From Amaranthus tricolor (lineage: Eukaryota; Streptophyta; Magnoliopsida; Caryophyllales; Amaranthaceae), in the NCBI RefSeq assembly GCF_026212465.1, contig NC_080052.1, positions 9,864,943-9,928,942 on the forward strand: a DNA stretch of 64,000 nucleotides, written 5' to 3'. Positions 10,308 to 22,428 of the stretch are shown here, one piece after another. The notes below the pieces were generated by a model. That model was given only the letters and a program-made list of their open reading frames with translations. It was not told the origin of the DNA and ran no database searches. A program made the position numbers and the translations under genes. How positions within the stretch are numbered: the stretch's first letter is position 1; each line of letters opens with the position of its first letter.

Positions 10308-11415
10308 TCAAAATTTCAAAAAGAGCTCTCGTTCTCTTGTTATTTGTTCAGTCAGCCTTTGATGAGTCTCATAGGCAGTCTGAGCATTTCCTCTTCGTAT
10401 CGCTTCCCATAATTGATTATTGAACTCCATTTGCCGGGCTTCTAAATCCGCAAACCTTTGTTGTATAATGGCATCATAATCAGGTTGTGCTGGCTGAGAA
10501 GACGGAATATCCGTTGGCTCAGGAGAATAAATAATTTGAGAGGCGGACCCAACCCCAAATACCTCTTTGCTTTTTTTGTTTTTTTTGTTTGAACCGCTTT
10601 CTACGTTTTTTATAGCATCCAACCAAATTTGACTTGGGTCACGAGTTGGATGCTCCTCCATCAAAGAACGATATTCATCCTTCAATAAAACAAAGGAATC
10701 AATTACCAATAAACAAAGTATTAATTGATACTAAAAATAAATAAATAAACAAGTTTAATAGATTATTACGTTAACTTTTTGTGACTTGCTATTCGTCCAT
10801 TGGGAACAATCCCCTGTTTCATTGTCAAAGACCCCATGTGTTCGTGTAAATATTTCATAGGCAGTGGGTCTTTGACCTTTTGATTGTTCCTGAAATATTA
10901 AAAAAAAACGACTTAAAATTAAACAAAAGATAAAAAAAAAATTCAATATAATACTACTTAATTGACTAAATTAACAACAAAATAATAATTTTACCTTAAA
11001 TTCATTAAAATAAAAATATTTGGTGGGTTTGGTCACACCCTTCCAACTACTACCTTCGACATCTTGCCTATAATTAAAGGTAGCCCTTATTTTGGATGCA
11101 ATGGTGTTCCCGAATATCGGATTAAATCTTACAATAATTAACAAAATTAGTTTATAATGAAATTTTAATATTGAAAAAATATTAATGATAATAAGATGAT
11201 AAAAATATTTACTTGTTTATGGTTGGTAGCCATGGAAGATTCGGACGAGGATCGTCTCCATCGTCCTCTTCCATATTATGTATGGAATCGTTTGGAGTAT
11301 TTTCACTACTCCCATGAACTCGGTTACTGTTGTCTTCGTCGTTATTGTCGTCGTTGCTATTCGACAAATTATTCAAGAAATAGTTGCTAGCCCAATCACT
11401 AGGGTCGCTGCTCAT
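10308..11415 (-). CDS. TNPA/Ptta-like transposon protein, apparently intact
   Basis: Four exons join in frame with canonical splice sites: 11213-11415 (203 nt, starts MSSDPSDWASNYFLNNL), 10995-11127 (133 nt), 10770-10889 (120 nt) and 10308-10679 (372 nt), totalling 828 nt or 275 residues plus stop. Donors read gtaaat, gtaaaa and gtaata; acceptors end in ag. The product has an acidic N-terminus. It then shows the plant Ptta/En/Spm signature: FNPIFGNTIASKI in exon 2, KGVTKPTKYFYFNEF at the end of exon 2, QSKGQRPTAYEIFTRTHGVF in exon 3 and YRSLMEEHPTRDPSQIWLDA at the start of exon 4. Its C-terminal part is Gln/Arg-rich and likely a coiled coil. In the family this protein binds the subterminal repeats and assists transposition in the nucleus. 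No stop or frameshift is seen, unlike the neighbouring transposase. Confidence 0.85.
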
Positions 11416-12300
11416 TTTGTCTATAATATTTATTTCAAACCTTAATATTATTTTCAACTAAAATCAATCTTATCTATACCATAAAATGTCCCAATTTTAT
11501 GTACGTAATGAATTTTTTCATCCCAAACTAAACATTACTACGTATACTATTAAAGTAATTCGAAAATTACATTTAAAAATTAAGAAAAAAAACTGTTTTA
11601 ATTAACATTAGACATGCTCAAAAATTCAAAAATATTAAAAAAAAAAAATTTTTGAAAGTAGATAATAACATCATATTAATAAATTATTACTCTATAATTC
11701 CAAAGTTACATTTTAAATAAAAGAAATCTAGAAAACTATAACATAAAACATGCTCAAAGTATACCATAATTCATAATTCGAAAATATAAATTACTCCGAA
11801 ATTCAAAAAATGCATAAAAATAACATTAAACATGCTCAAGTTATACCATAATTCGAAAATGTTAAAAACATACAAAAAATGACGAAACAAAATAATAACA
11901 ATAGACATGCTCAAAATATACCATAATCAAAAATTTTTAAAAAAACATACATAATTCAACATAAACATCTTGAAATAACAAGAAAAAACATGTTGAAGAT
12001 GACAATGTACTCCATAGCTAGAAATCAAACATAAAAAAAACATTCAAACATAATTTATCATCATAATCATCAAGAACATTGAAATAATTAAAAAAAAAAA
12101 AAACAATAAAGACTAACCTTTTAATAAGAAGATGAGTTTTTTAGAGTTGAAGATGAGTGGTAACCACAAAATGATGAGCAAAAGATTAAAAGAGAAAAGA
12201 AAATTAATAGAGAATGAGATGAATGGAGGAAAAGAAAATTCAGAGGTGAAGTATAAGGAAAATGAAGAAGTATGAAAATGAGGATACAGTCGTAGGAAAT
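11416..12300. other. CACTA internal non-coding region
   Basis: AT-rich sequence between the TNPA-like start and the inner GCGAC cluster. Repeated ACATGCTCAAA and ATACCATAAT words near 11610-11930 suggest old tandem duplication. No gene seen. Confidence 0.5.
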
Positions 12301-12329
12301 GAGGAATTAAGGCATCATATTACGGATTT

Positions 12330-12710
12330 TTCTTCTGAAGTGGGCGACCATGAAGGCGGTTGCTGGTTCGTCGCCAACTGCAATGACAAGACTTAACAGT
12401 TTCACTTTTCAGTATGGCGAAGAGATTAATGGTCGCTGGTTCGTCGCCTTCTGCTTTGACAAGACTAGTTTGTTTGACTTTTCAGGCTGGTGACCAACAC
12501 CTCAGTCGCTGGTTCGTCGCCCGCACCTCGGTAATCATTATCTTTGCGTGCTGCAGTGGGCAAAATATATATCGTATTTTTTAACGTGAGCTGGCGACGA
12601 GGTTATTGGTCGTTGGTTCGTCGCTGCATGCTTTGACAAGACTAGTCTGTTTGACTTTTCAGGCTGGCGACCAGATTTTCAGTCGCTGGTTCGTCGCTAA
12701 CGCCTCGATA
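12330..12710. repeat. internal GCGAC/TTCGTCGCC cluster of CACTA element
   Basis: Tandem units of roughly 100 bp contain GGTTCGTCGCC and TTGACAAGACTAGT (near 12465 and 12640), followed by TTTGCGTACTGCAGTGGG-like sequence. It resembles the subterminal arrays but lies inside the element, as if a transposon end had been duplicated or captured. Confidence 0.7.
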
Positions 12711-12752
12711 ATGAAAACCTTTGCGTACTGCAGTGGGGAAAAATTCGGCTGC

Positions 12753-13198
<446 letters not shown>

Positions 13199-13369
13199 TT
13201 TTATTTATTATTAGTATTGTTATTATGATTATTGTTGATATATATTTATTATTTTGTTGTTGTTGTTGTTATTATTATTATTACTACAAAATATTAATAA
13301 TTCGGAGGATTATAATTAAATTGTATTAAATATTACAAAATATTAAATAATTATATATAAAAAATTAAA

Positions 13370-16081
13370 TTAATCTTCATCACTAAAATAGTCGTCGTTC
13401 TCAACATCTTCATCTTCGGATTGTTCGTTTTCTGACAGTACAAGATCCACATCTTCTTCAGTATCTTCATCATTATCATACACCTGTTGAACAATTTTGG
13501 CAGATGGATCAAGAAGCGGTGTTTGGGAAACATCTTCTTCAATTTCAATACGGTCCCTATTTTCTTCTTGGAAAGCAGCATCTTTGGATTCCCGTTCTAC
13601 TTCTTTGTCAAATTTATTTTGTTTGACTTTGCAAACCGCTCTCCAATCTTTTAAATTTTGTCTTGTACTCGGATATGGAAGATAATATACTTGACATGCT
13701 TGACTTGCCAACACAAATGGATCATATAAACGATACAAGCGACCTTGATGTATGTCAACTAACTTATATCGTTTATGAATATTTGTTCCGCGGCTATTTC
13801 CAGTAGTAGTTGCGTCATACCAATGACATTTGAACAACGTTACTCTTTTGATAGGTATCCCCGGGTATTCAACCTCTACGATTTGAAGCAATTGCCCGTG
13901 AAAATCTTCTTCGTCACGACTATTGTCAGCAGCTTTGACGCACACTCCACTATTGTCTGCTAATTTATTTGATGCATGAAGTACTGTATGGAATCTATAT
14001 CCGTTTGTGTAACAGATATTGTAACTCCGAGCATGTTTAAGTGGTCCTTCAGCCATCTACTTCAAAATGTCACTGTTCACTCGGTTATCGAATGATCCTT
14101 GTCTTGCCTGTCAGATAAATGGAAATAACTTTATGAATTTATTAACGTAATACTGACATACATACATAATAACTAACGTAATAGATGAACAACATACTGC
14201 AGTTCTGAACGCATTTGTGAAATTCTCTTGCACAAACGATTCAATCCTCTGACTTGACCAATTCGGTTGATGTCTTTGAATTGAACTTTTAAACTCAGAT
14301 ACAAATACATCCACCTCTGGACAGTTCATTAGCAAGTATCTATGTGCAATCTCGTAATCTCTTTCATCCAAAATATATGCTTTTCCTTTTCCATGAAATC
14401 TTATTGGATGACTGAAGATTGTGAATATATCAGTTACAATATTGTTGTAACTTCCATCGTCATTCCTAGGAAGGTCTCTGACCCTGCATCGCACATGTGG
14501 CTCAAAAAACCAAACTGGTCTAATTCATCAAGCAATTCAAGTCCAGTCCAAATAATTGGTAGGTCTCTTTTCTCAACAATGCCTGATCTGAAATTTGTTC
14601 TATTTCTCCTATATGGATGACTTTTATCTAAAAACCTTCTATGACAGTCAAACCAACACACCTTCTTGCTATGCGTAAGGTAGAAGGCTTGTGAATCATC
14701 CACGCAGTAAGGGCAAGCATATCGGCCCACAGTACTCCACCCGGACAACATCGAATAAGCTGGAAAGTCATTGATTGTCACATTAAAGCTGCTTGTAGTT
14801 GGAAATTCTCCTTTCTTGACACATCAAATGTACAAATACCCTCCTCCCACAACATATTCAGCTCTTGTATTAGTGGTTAAAGATATAAGTCAATATTGTG
14901 CTTTGGATTACTCGGCCTAGGGACAATCACGGTCAAGAACATATACGGCTTCTTCATGCACATCCATGGCGGAAGATTGTATGGTGTTAAAATGACAGGC
15001 CACGATGAATACTGTTGACCCGAACTTCCAAAAGGGTTAAAACCATCTGTACACAGACCAAGCTGCACGTTTCAAGTCTCCAATGCAAAGTCTGGATGCA
15101 TGTCGTTAAATGTCAACCACGCTTCAGCATCGGACGGATGTATCATCTCTCCATCCTTAGTGCGGTGCTCTGCATGCCACCTCATATGCCTAGCTGTTGC
15201 CTCCGAAGCATACAATCTTTGTAATCTGGGGCCTAGGGGGAAATAATGAAATTGTTTTCGCGAAACCTTATCACCCTTACTGTTTCTTCTCCATCTAGAA
15301 GTTTCACAAATGTAACATCAAGTTGCATTCGCATTATTCCCTCAATATATCAAACATCCGTTAAGACAGCAATCTATCTTCTCAACGGGTAATCCAAGGG
15401 CAGCTATTTGTTTTTTCGTTTCGTAGAAGTTGTTTACCATCGTATTCTCTTCTGGTAACACTTCGTTCACAATACCAAAAATATCGTCGTAACACCTCTC
15501 AGTGAGACGATGGTTTGTCTTCAGGTTTGTAAGTCGACCAATAATAGACATCTTGGTGTGATTTTTACAACCTTCATATAAAGGACTATTTAAAGAATTT
15601 AACATTTCAAAGAACTGTTGACACTGTGGGTTTGGATATTCGTCAATGTGTACCGGTGGTTTATTATCTACTGACACTACATTATACTGTGAGAGAAGAA
15701 AGTGATGGTAATTGTCTAGAAACACACTAGCTACTGCATCATGCACCATTTGTGAGTATGGATTTGGATTGTTTGACGATTGCTCTCCGACTTCCGCTAC
15801 AACATCAGATGTTGTTCCTATCTCTGTGTTCTGATGATATTCCCACTCATAGTAATTTTCAACAAACCCCTTCTCATTAGATGTTCTCTTATTTCATCTG
15901 GTTCCTTATAACAACAATTTTTACATTTTTTACAAGGACATCTAATCTCAGAACTCATGCTTTGTGTACGAGCAAATTCTAAAAACTCTTCCAACCCTCT
16001 CATAAATCTTAAACTAAACTTTCCATTTTTTCGTTGGTTGTACATCCAAGTTCTTTCTTGCCTAGAACTCATTTTTAACAC
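13370..16081 (-). pseudogene. TNP2-like CACTA transposase, broken
   Basis: From right to left: transposase-associated N-terminal domain with a Cys-rich CPCKKCKNCC (15818-16069, start MSSRQERTW); a spacer segment ending VEKIDCCLNGCLIY (15342-15749); the Transposase_21 core with RWHAEHRTKDGEMIHPSDAE (about 15100-15200), VQLGLCTDGFNPFG and PPWMCMKKPYMFLTV (14877-15068); ACPYCVDDSQAFYL and SHKKVCWFD-like sequence (14434-14781); part of a DUF4218-type region (14111-14494); and a DUF4216-type domain (13370-14056, GYRFHTVLHASNKLADNSG). A frameshift occurs near 15885 within the N-terminal domain and several stops lie around 15060-15340. The central DUF4218 portion looks shortened. The transposase that cuts the CACTA ends is therefore not made from this copy. 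Confidence 0.88.
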
Positions 16082-16489
16082 CTAAATATAATATAATAAT
16101 ATAATTATTCAATTGATCAATAAAGTAAGTTAATGACAATAAAAATATATAAAACAATTCATGAAAATAACAATATATGATAATAATATAATTATTCTAA
16201 TAACAATTATTAAGGAAAATTAATGACAATAAACATAAAATATAAAAAAATATAAAAATATAAAAAAACTCAAGTAAATAACGAATGAAATAAAATATAT
16301 ACTAATTAAATAATAAAAATAAATCAAATTAATGACAATAATAATTAAATATAAACAATAACAATAAATAAAACAACTTATGTAAAGATAAAAAACAAGC
16401 TAGATAATAGAATAAGAAAATCACTAACCTTTTCTAATTCTTTAGCTACCGAAATATACAATACACAACAATTCTGCGTGTTATTTATA

Positions 16490-16960
16490 GAAAATATGGC
16501 GACAATACCGCGATGACAAACGCATCGCCATCTTCTCAAATTTGAAAAAGCAGTGGCGACCAAATGGCTTCCAACCAACCATCGCCTATAATTATTAAAA
16601 TAAAAAAAATTACGTTCTACATGGCGAGGGACTGGCGACCAAGCACTTAATGTCGCCAATGAAGTTTAAAAAAAGAAATAAAAAAAATTATCTTGGCGAC
16701 TAACTGGCGACCACATAGGCCGTCGCCAAATATTAAAATAAAAATGTAAAAGATACTCTCCATAGGCGACCAATTGGCGACCACATTACCCGTCGCTATG
16801 TATTTAAAAAAATAAAGAAATTAAATGCTTGTGGCGACGGAGTGGCGACCATATTTCCCGTCGCCAGTTTGCATTTCCATTATGCGACGTCTTCTTCCGT
16901 CGCCTTTACGTCGCCAATGGCGACCATCCTCCTGCCTCACCATTTTTCCATCGCTATTTC
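16490..16960. repeat. subterminal GGCGACCA repeat array, right end of CACTA element
   Basis: Regularly spaced ACTGGCGACCA and CGTCGCCA-like units, roughly every 60 bp (for example near 16553, 16630, 16700, 16765, 16840), up to the right terminus at 16977. Probable TNPA binding sites. Confidence 0.85.
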
Positions 16961-19900
16961 GATAGTTATTTGTAGTGTTATAGTACGAAAAGTAACATTT
17001 TATTATTATATTTATGATTTTGTAAAACGTTACATTTTAACTTACCTTTCTTAAACTAACATTACTACTTATTATTTTAACCTTATAACGTTGATTTAAT
17101 TATTTTATACCTAAAAATGAGTCGTATTTTTATTATTAACTTTAAGTATAGTTTTAAGCAAAATTTTCCAAGTAATCTATCATATTTTCATGATCAAACT
17201 TACTCATTATTTTAAAGTATATTCATTTGTACATATTGGAACAAAATTTTGATGAACCAACCTTTGTATTTAACCCATGATGTTTAATACTTACACAAGC
17301 TAATCTTTTTCTACACTTCAAGCTCTTATACACCCACTTACATTTTCCAACTCTTACAAGTTGATTTCCACACTCTAACTCTTACACATACACTTACATA
17401 CTCCAAACCACTTACACAAATTAACCTTCTTCCATACTCCTAACATTCTTATTCATACAACTTATGAACTAGAAATTGTCCAAAACCCATTATAAATACT
17501 TCTTTGCCACGAGAATACTTCCACCTCCATCATCAAATCTTTCTAACATTCTTTCTTATATCTTCTCTGTACTAAAATCTTACTGATTTAATACCTTTAT
17601 TATTAGTTGAAGAAATTCAAAAAGATGGAGCTTAGAACACTCTTTATTTGGCTTAAATGATCATCATTTTGGAGTATTATTGGGTTATTACTTTAGGTAC
17701 TTAATGTATCATTATTTTTGGAGTTTGGATTTATTTATTTTAGGAGCTTAGAAGATCATCATTATTTTGGAAGTTTGGATTAATTATCTTTGGAGCATTA
17801 TTATCCAGCTTGGAGGGTCTTATTTTTTTTTATTATTTTCCTTATTAGTACGTAGTACTAATTCTTGGTGTTAGTATGGTTACTCTACTCTTTTTATGGA
17901 ATTTTACATTATATTGACTTTATAATATGCAGAGTATGAAATATATTGATATGTTTTAGTAGATCAAGATTATATTGAGTATGTGTATTCTAAAAGTATT
18001 TTTTGTATGTTAATAATCTTTGAACAAGTTTAGGAAGTCGGGTGCAAAATGATATTATATTGATATTAAGTATAATTTATGTTTTAACTAGTGTTAGTAT
18101 GTTTATGAGTTATTTGTTACATTAGGAATGTTATTACAATTAAGAATTTTTATGTTAGAATTTTTGTTAATATGTTTATGATAGCTTTCAAACTAGTTTA
18201 TAAGGTAGTAAACTATTTTATGAACATATTTTTTTATATTAAGTATGGTTTTACTAAGAATGTTGTTATTATACTTTATTTTGAGATTAAAGTTTATCTT
18301 TAAAGTTATAGTAAATTTCTAAGTTATTGCGTAAAATTTTTATTTTTTTTAAGTGGTTATGTTAAAGTATGATAAATAAAATTAAGTCTTTTTTTATGTG
18401 AAAAGGCCCGAAAACACTCATAGCCCATTCGAACATTATCATAAAAAAAAGAGTTTGACTTACTATTTTAAATTATTACAAGTTATTTTTGTGATAATTA
18501 TAAAATAACAATTTAAAAAGATATTTTTGAGAAATTTTTTTAAGTTATCAAATATTGAAGTGTTTTTCTTGAATATATGAGATTTTATAATAAAAAGTAA
18601 CTTTTAATCACTTTTTAGTACAAAATATTTAATTTGCTTACTATTTGACCAAAATTTATTTAAATGATACAAAAGTATTTTTAGTAAACTTGCCGCTCAA
18701 ACTATGTGTGCAATATTGATTTTGTGAGATTACAAGTTTTACTTGTTTTATTATTAGAACTATTGACTTGTGTGAAAATTATAAGTTTGACTTTTTTTTA
18801 AAACTAGTAATATTGATTTTTGTGAAATCATAAGTTTTATTTGTATTATAACTAGAATGTTTGATTTTTGTAAAGCTAATAAGTTTACTTATTTTTCTAA
18901 ACTTGAAATATTTACTTTTGGTGAACTTGTAGAATTTTAAAAACTTATCCAAATGATGCAATTTTAACTTGAATTTTAATTAGAATATATTTGATTTTTT
19001 TTGAAGAGAATAAAGTTTATTTATTGTAAAGTTAAAAATTTTGATTTTGGGAACTTATTTAAAGAGAAATAGATTTTAGTAGCTACTTGTGGAAAATATT
19101 AATTTGAAGACTATTAATAGAATATTAAGTTATTAGTGTGAATTTAGTGAACTATTAAAAATAAGTTATAAATAAAATTTAATGTGTAAAAATTTAATAA
19201 TGAATGTATAAAGACATATAAGTTAATTTTGCGTTATGATTAAGAATTTTACTAAAAAAAAGAGTTTATCACCTAAGTTGATCAAAGTCAAAGTCAAAGT
19301 CAAATTGCTGTAATAAAAATGTGATGTACTTGTGTAAACGAAAATTGATTGAATGACCCTGATAGTAAGGTAATGTCGAACCATGGACCGGCATGTAAAA
19401 TTCCAGCGTCCGTGTTGGCCGGCACGTAAAATGCAGTGTACGACAGGGGGTTAGCTACCTATCTTGTAGAACTCGAGCATAATTGCATTGGAGGGTGACG
19501 ACTCCCACCACAGTTAGGGTTTAGGACTACGGTTCTCACCTAACCAGACCCTTACATATATCAAGTGTCATATGGTTGTGCTTTTTGATCAACGATAAAC
19601 CTGATTATTGCTGATGCTATGATGCATGGTACGGTTATGAGTATTAACCAAATGAACTTACTTAAGTGTTAAGATTACAGAATTGTATAAGTGGCAGTAA
19701 CGTACTTCAGTCGTGATGTCAATTAATTAAAAGTTCGTACTTAAATTATTATTTTGTAAATGTAGCGTATAATTTCCGTATCATGGATGGCAGCATTTTG
19801 CAGGATTTAGTTTCAGGTTCCAATCCAGGCCGCAGCAATTACTAATTATCGAGAACTTAGCTGCTTTTTGTACCTTTATTGATGACTTGATGTTGATGTA

Positions 19901-20080
19901 TCTTTTTTTTTTTCATTTCGAGCAAATAATATTTCTTATCAAATATAATATTTTACTTTTATTTTAAACAGTTTCAGTTTTTTACAGTTTGGCATTTTAA
20001 GACTTTCGCTATATTTTTGTATTAAACATTAATATTAAATGTTAATTATGTATCGAGATTGTCGCTTCTGTTACGGTAGA

Positions 20081-20156
20081 AGCTTTCTTTCCACCGTCAG
20101 CAGATCTTGCAGGAATCACCTTCAACACGTTGAACCACACAGTCTTTGAAAGTGGC
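20081..20156 (-). pseudogene. ribosomal protein S11 pseudogene, start of last exon
   Basis: The minus strand reads PLSKTVWFNVLKVIPA, matching the end of cytosolic ribosomal protein S11 (uS17 family). The intron acceptor expected just before it lacks AG (the sequence is AAATGCC), so splicing would fail. Interrupted on its left by the long LTR. Confidence 0.85.
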
Positions 20157-20245
20157 ATTTGAAATGATAAGGTCAATATATAACCATTCAGTAAGCTAAT
20201 TAATTTGAAAAGCTTAGAAATATAGACATCTATTGGTTTACTAAC

Positions 20246-20335
20246 CTACATTGACCAATTATAACATGGTCTCCCTCCTTCACACAGAAGCAAGGTAATA
20301 TATGTGCAGCGATATTTGAATTCCTCTTCTCATAC
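20246..20335 (-). pseudogene. ribosomal protein S11 pseudogene, penultimate exon
   Basis: 90 nt in frame, [16 protein letters not shown] then [12 protein letters not shown], bounded by an ag acceptor (ttcag) and a gt donor (gttag). It matches plant S11 in which the first part is usually YEKRHSNIPAH. Several conserved residues are changed, consistent with relaxed selection. Confidence 0.88.
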
Positions 20336-20401
20336 CTGAATGCCGAAATCAATTTACAATATAAGGATCAAAGCTCAGACTAGAATGTCATATATATGAC
20401 A

Positions 20402-21164
20402 TGTTATGAATGGTATCACATGTGTGACTTGAGCGCAAAATTGAAGTGCGTATTCATGTGTGTGACTCTTGAGTTGTGGAAACCAAAAGGGTGTAATTAT
20501 GTGGGAGAGTATTCATGGGAATTATTGGTGTTAATGAAGATTAATGAAGAAGTAGAAAGGATTTGATTTATGTTTGTTCGATCAGAATTCTGACAGAGGA
20601 AGCATAATGGTCGCTCGACCTACCCGCTCGACCGAGCGAGCCTTATTGGTAGGTCGAGTGGTCAGACAGAATGATCCAGAATGCATCTGATGCTCGCTTG
20701 ACCGAGCCGTTCGACCGAGCGAGCTCCCTGTTCTGGTCGAGCGGATCCTCTGATATGCATGGGATGCAGTTTTTCGACCTTTCAAGTTCTTGGAGTTATT
20801 TCATATTATTCATTACTCTATATTAATACTATATTCAAGTGAGCTATTGACATTCATGTATCTAGTACTATATATAGAGCTTTCATACTCACACATCAAA
20901 CACATCAAACACAACCCCTAGCCAAACACATAGCCTTTTGTTTTTATCTCTTACTCAATTGTAATTCTTCATTTGTAAGTGTTGTTTATACATTCTTGAT
21001 ATAATATAAACGGAAACTACACACCTCGGAAGACGTAGCCATCATTGGGTGAACCTCCTTAAATCTTTGTGTCTCTTTTGCTTAGTTTACATTGTCAAAC
21101 ATTGTTTTGTTCATTGTTGTTTGTATCGTTCTTAACATCGTAACGGTTTTGGCAAACATTTTTA
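20402..21164 (+). repeat. 5' LTR of the Tork-like element
   Basis: 763 bp, starting TGTTATGAATGG. It contains a cluster of CTCGACC/GGTCGAG palindromic motifs (20605-20750), a TATA box (CTATATATAGAGC, near 20872) and, further on, the R-U5 part. It is 12 bp longer than the 3' copy because of an extra GACCGAGC-type unit near 20700. Its end carries TA where the 3' LTR has CA. Confidence 0.92.
20605..20750. promoter_or_regulatory. palindromic CTCGACCGAGCGAG cluster in U3
   Basis: Repeated CTCGACC, CCGAGCGAGC and GGTCGAGC words in both orientations lie about 120-260 bp upstream of the TATA box. The 3' LTR holds the same cluster at 25440-25565. Position suggests an enhancer or hairpin-forming region; function is inference. 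Confidence 0.55.
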
Positions 21165-21166
21165 AT

Positions 21167-21180
21167 TGGTATCAGAGCCA
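21167..21180 (+). other. primer binding site (initiator Met tRNA)
   Basis: TGGTATCAGAGCCA, two bases after the 5' LTR, the standard site for copia elements that prime from initiator methionine tRNA. Confidence 0.92.
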
Positions 21181-21222
21181 AGTTGTTTTTTCGGTGTCTT
21201 AAGAAGTTGTTATTTGAGAATC

Positions 21223-22428
21223 ATGACTATAATGAAGCTTGACATAGAGAAGTTTGATAGAAATGTAAATTTTGGCTTATGACAAGTCAAAATGAGAGCC
21301 ATTTTAATCCAAAATGGTGTGCATAAGGCCATTGATGGTGTAGATAAGATGCCGGAAGGTATGACCGCGACAAGGTGGGAAGAGATAGACTCAAAGACGT
21401 TATCAGCAATTCAACTATGCCTTTCCAACGAAGTACTAAGAGAGGTTGTTAAAGAAACAGCAACCAAGGGGATATGGGAGAAATTGGAATCATTCTATAT
21501 GGCCAAGAGTGTTACCAATAGGCTACTTTTGAAAAGTAGACTCTATGATCTACGCTTGGAGGAAGGTAAATCTTTGAAACCTCACTTAGACGAATTTTAT
21601 TCCATTGTTATGGATTTACAAAATATTGATGTCAAGCTTGATGATGAAGACTTGGCAATTTACCTCTTATGTTCTCTACCCCCTTCTTACAAAAATTTTA
21701 GAGAAACTCTACTTTATGGTAGAGATAATTTGAGTAGTGAAGATGTGAAAAATGCCTTGACACAAAGGGATCTCATCGATTCACAATTGTCACAAAAATC
21801 ACAAAGCAATGCTAGTGATGGGTTGTTTGTGAGAGGGAGGATACAAGAGAAAGGTTCCACTATTGGGAGTGGAAACAAGGGTAAAGGGAGGTTCAAGTCT
21901 AGTAGGCCAAATAAAAATAAAACTTGTAACTATTGCAAGCTTAAGGGCACCATCAAGAAAGATTGTTGGAAGTTGAGAAAGAAAAATGAGGAGGCTAGGG
22001 AAGGAACTAGTAATGCAAATGCTAGTTATGTGAATGATAGTGATAATGGTGATGTATTAGTTGCCACACATGAATACAAAGATAATGATGAGTGGATTCT
22101 TGACTCGGGGTGCACATTCCACATGACACCCAACAAAACTTTCTTCCATACATTTGAAAGTATTGATGGGGGAAATGTTACCATGGGGAACAACACAATA
22201 TGTAAGGTTGTTGGGATTCGGAGCATTAAAATGAAGATGTTTGATGGAATGGTGAGGACCTTAACCGATGTAAGGTATGTTCCGGGCTTGAAAAAGAATC
22301 TTTTATCTTTGGGTACTCTTGACAAGATCGGGTGTAGTTACACTTGTGAAGGTGGAGTTATGAAGGTTGCTAGAGGCTCACATGTTGTGATGAAGGGTAA
22401 GTTGAATGGGAGTTTGTATGCTCTTTAA
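21223..22428 (+). pseudogene. copia Gag and protease, interrupted by a stop
   Basis: The natural start is the ATG at 21223 (MTIMKLDIEKFDRN). A TGA at 21280-21282 replaces the tryptophan usually present after FGL, and reading continues from 21292. Gag/UBN2 domain follows (KTLSAIQLCLSNEVL, LYDLRLEEGKSLKPHLDEF). A zinc knuckle CNYCKLKGTIKKDCW near 21930 has lost the usual Gly-His. The protease region has WILDSGCTFHMTPN near 22090. A TAA at 22426-22428 after LYAL lies inside what should be a continuous polyprotein. Confidence 0.88.
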
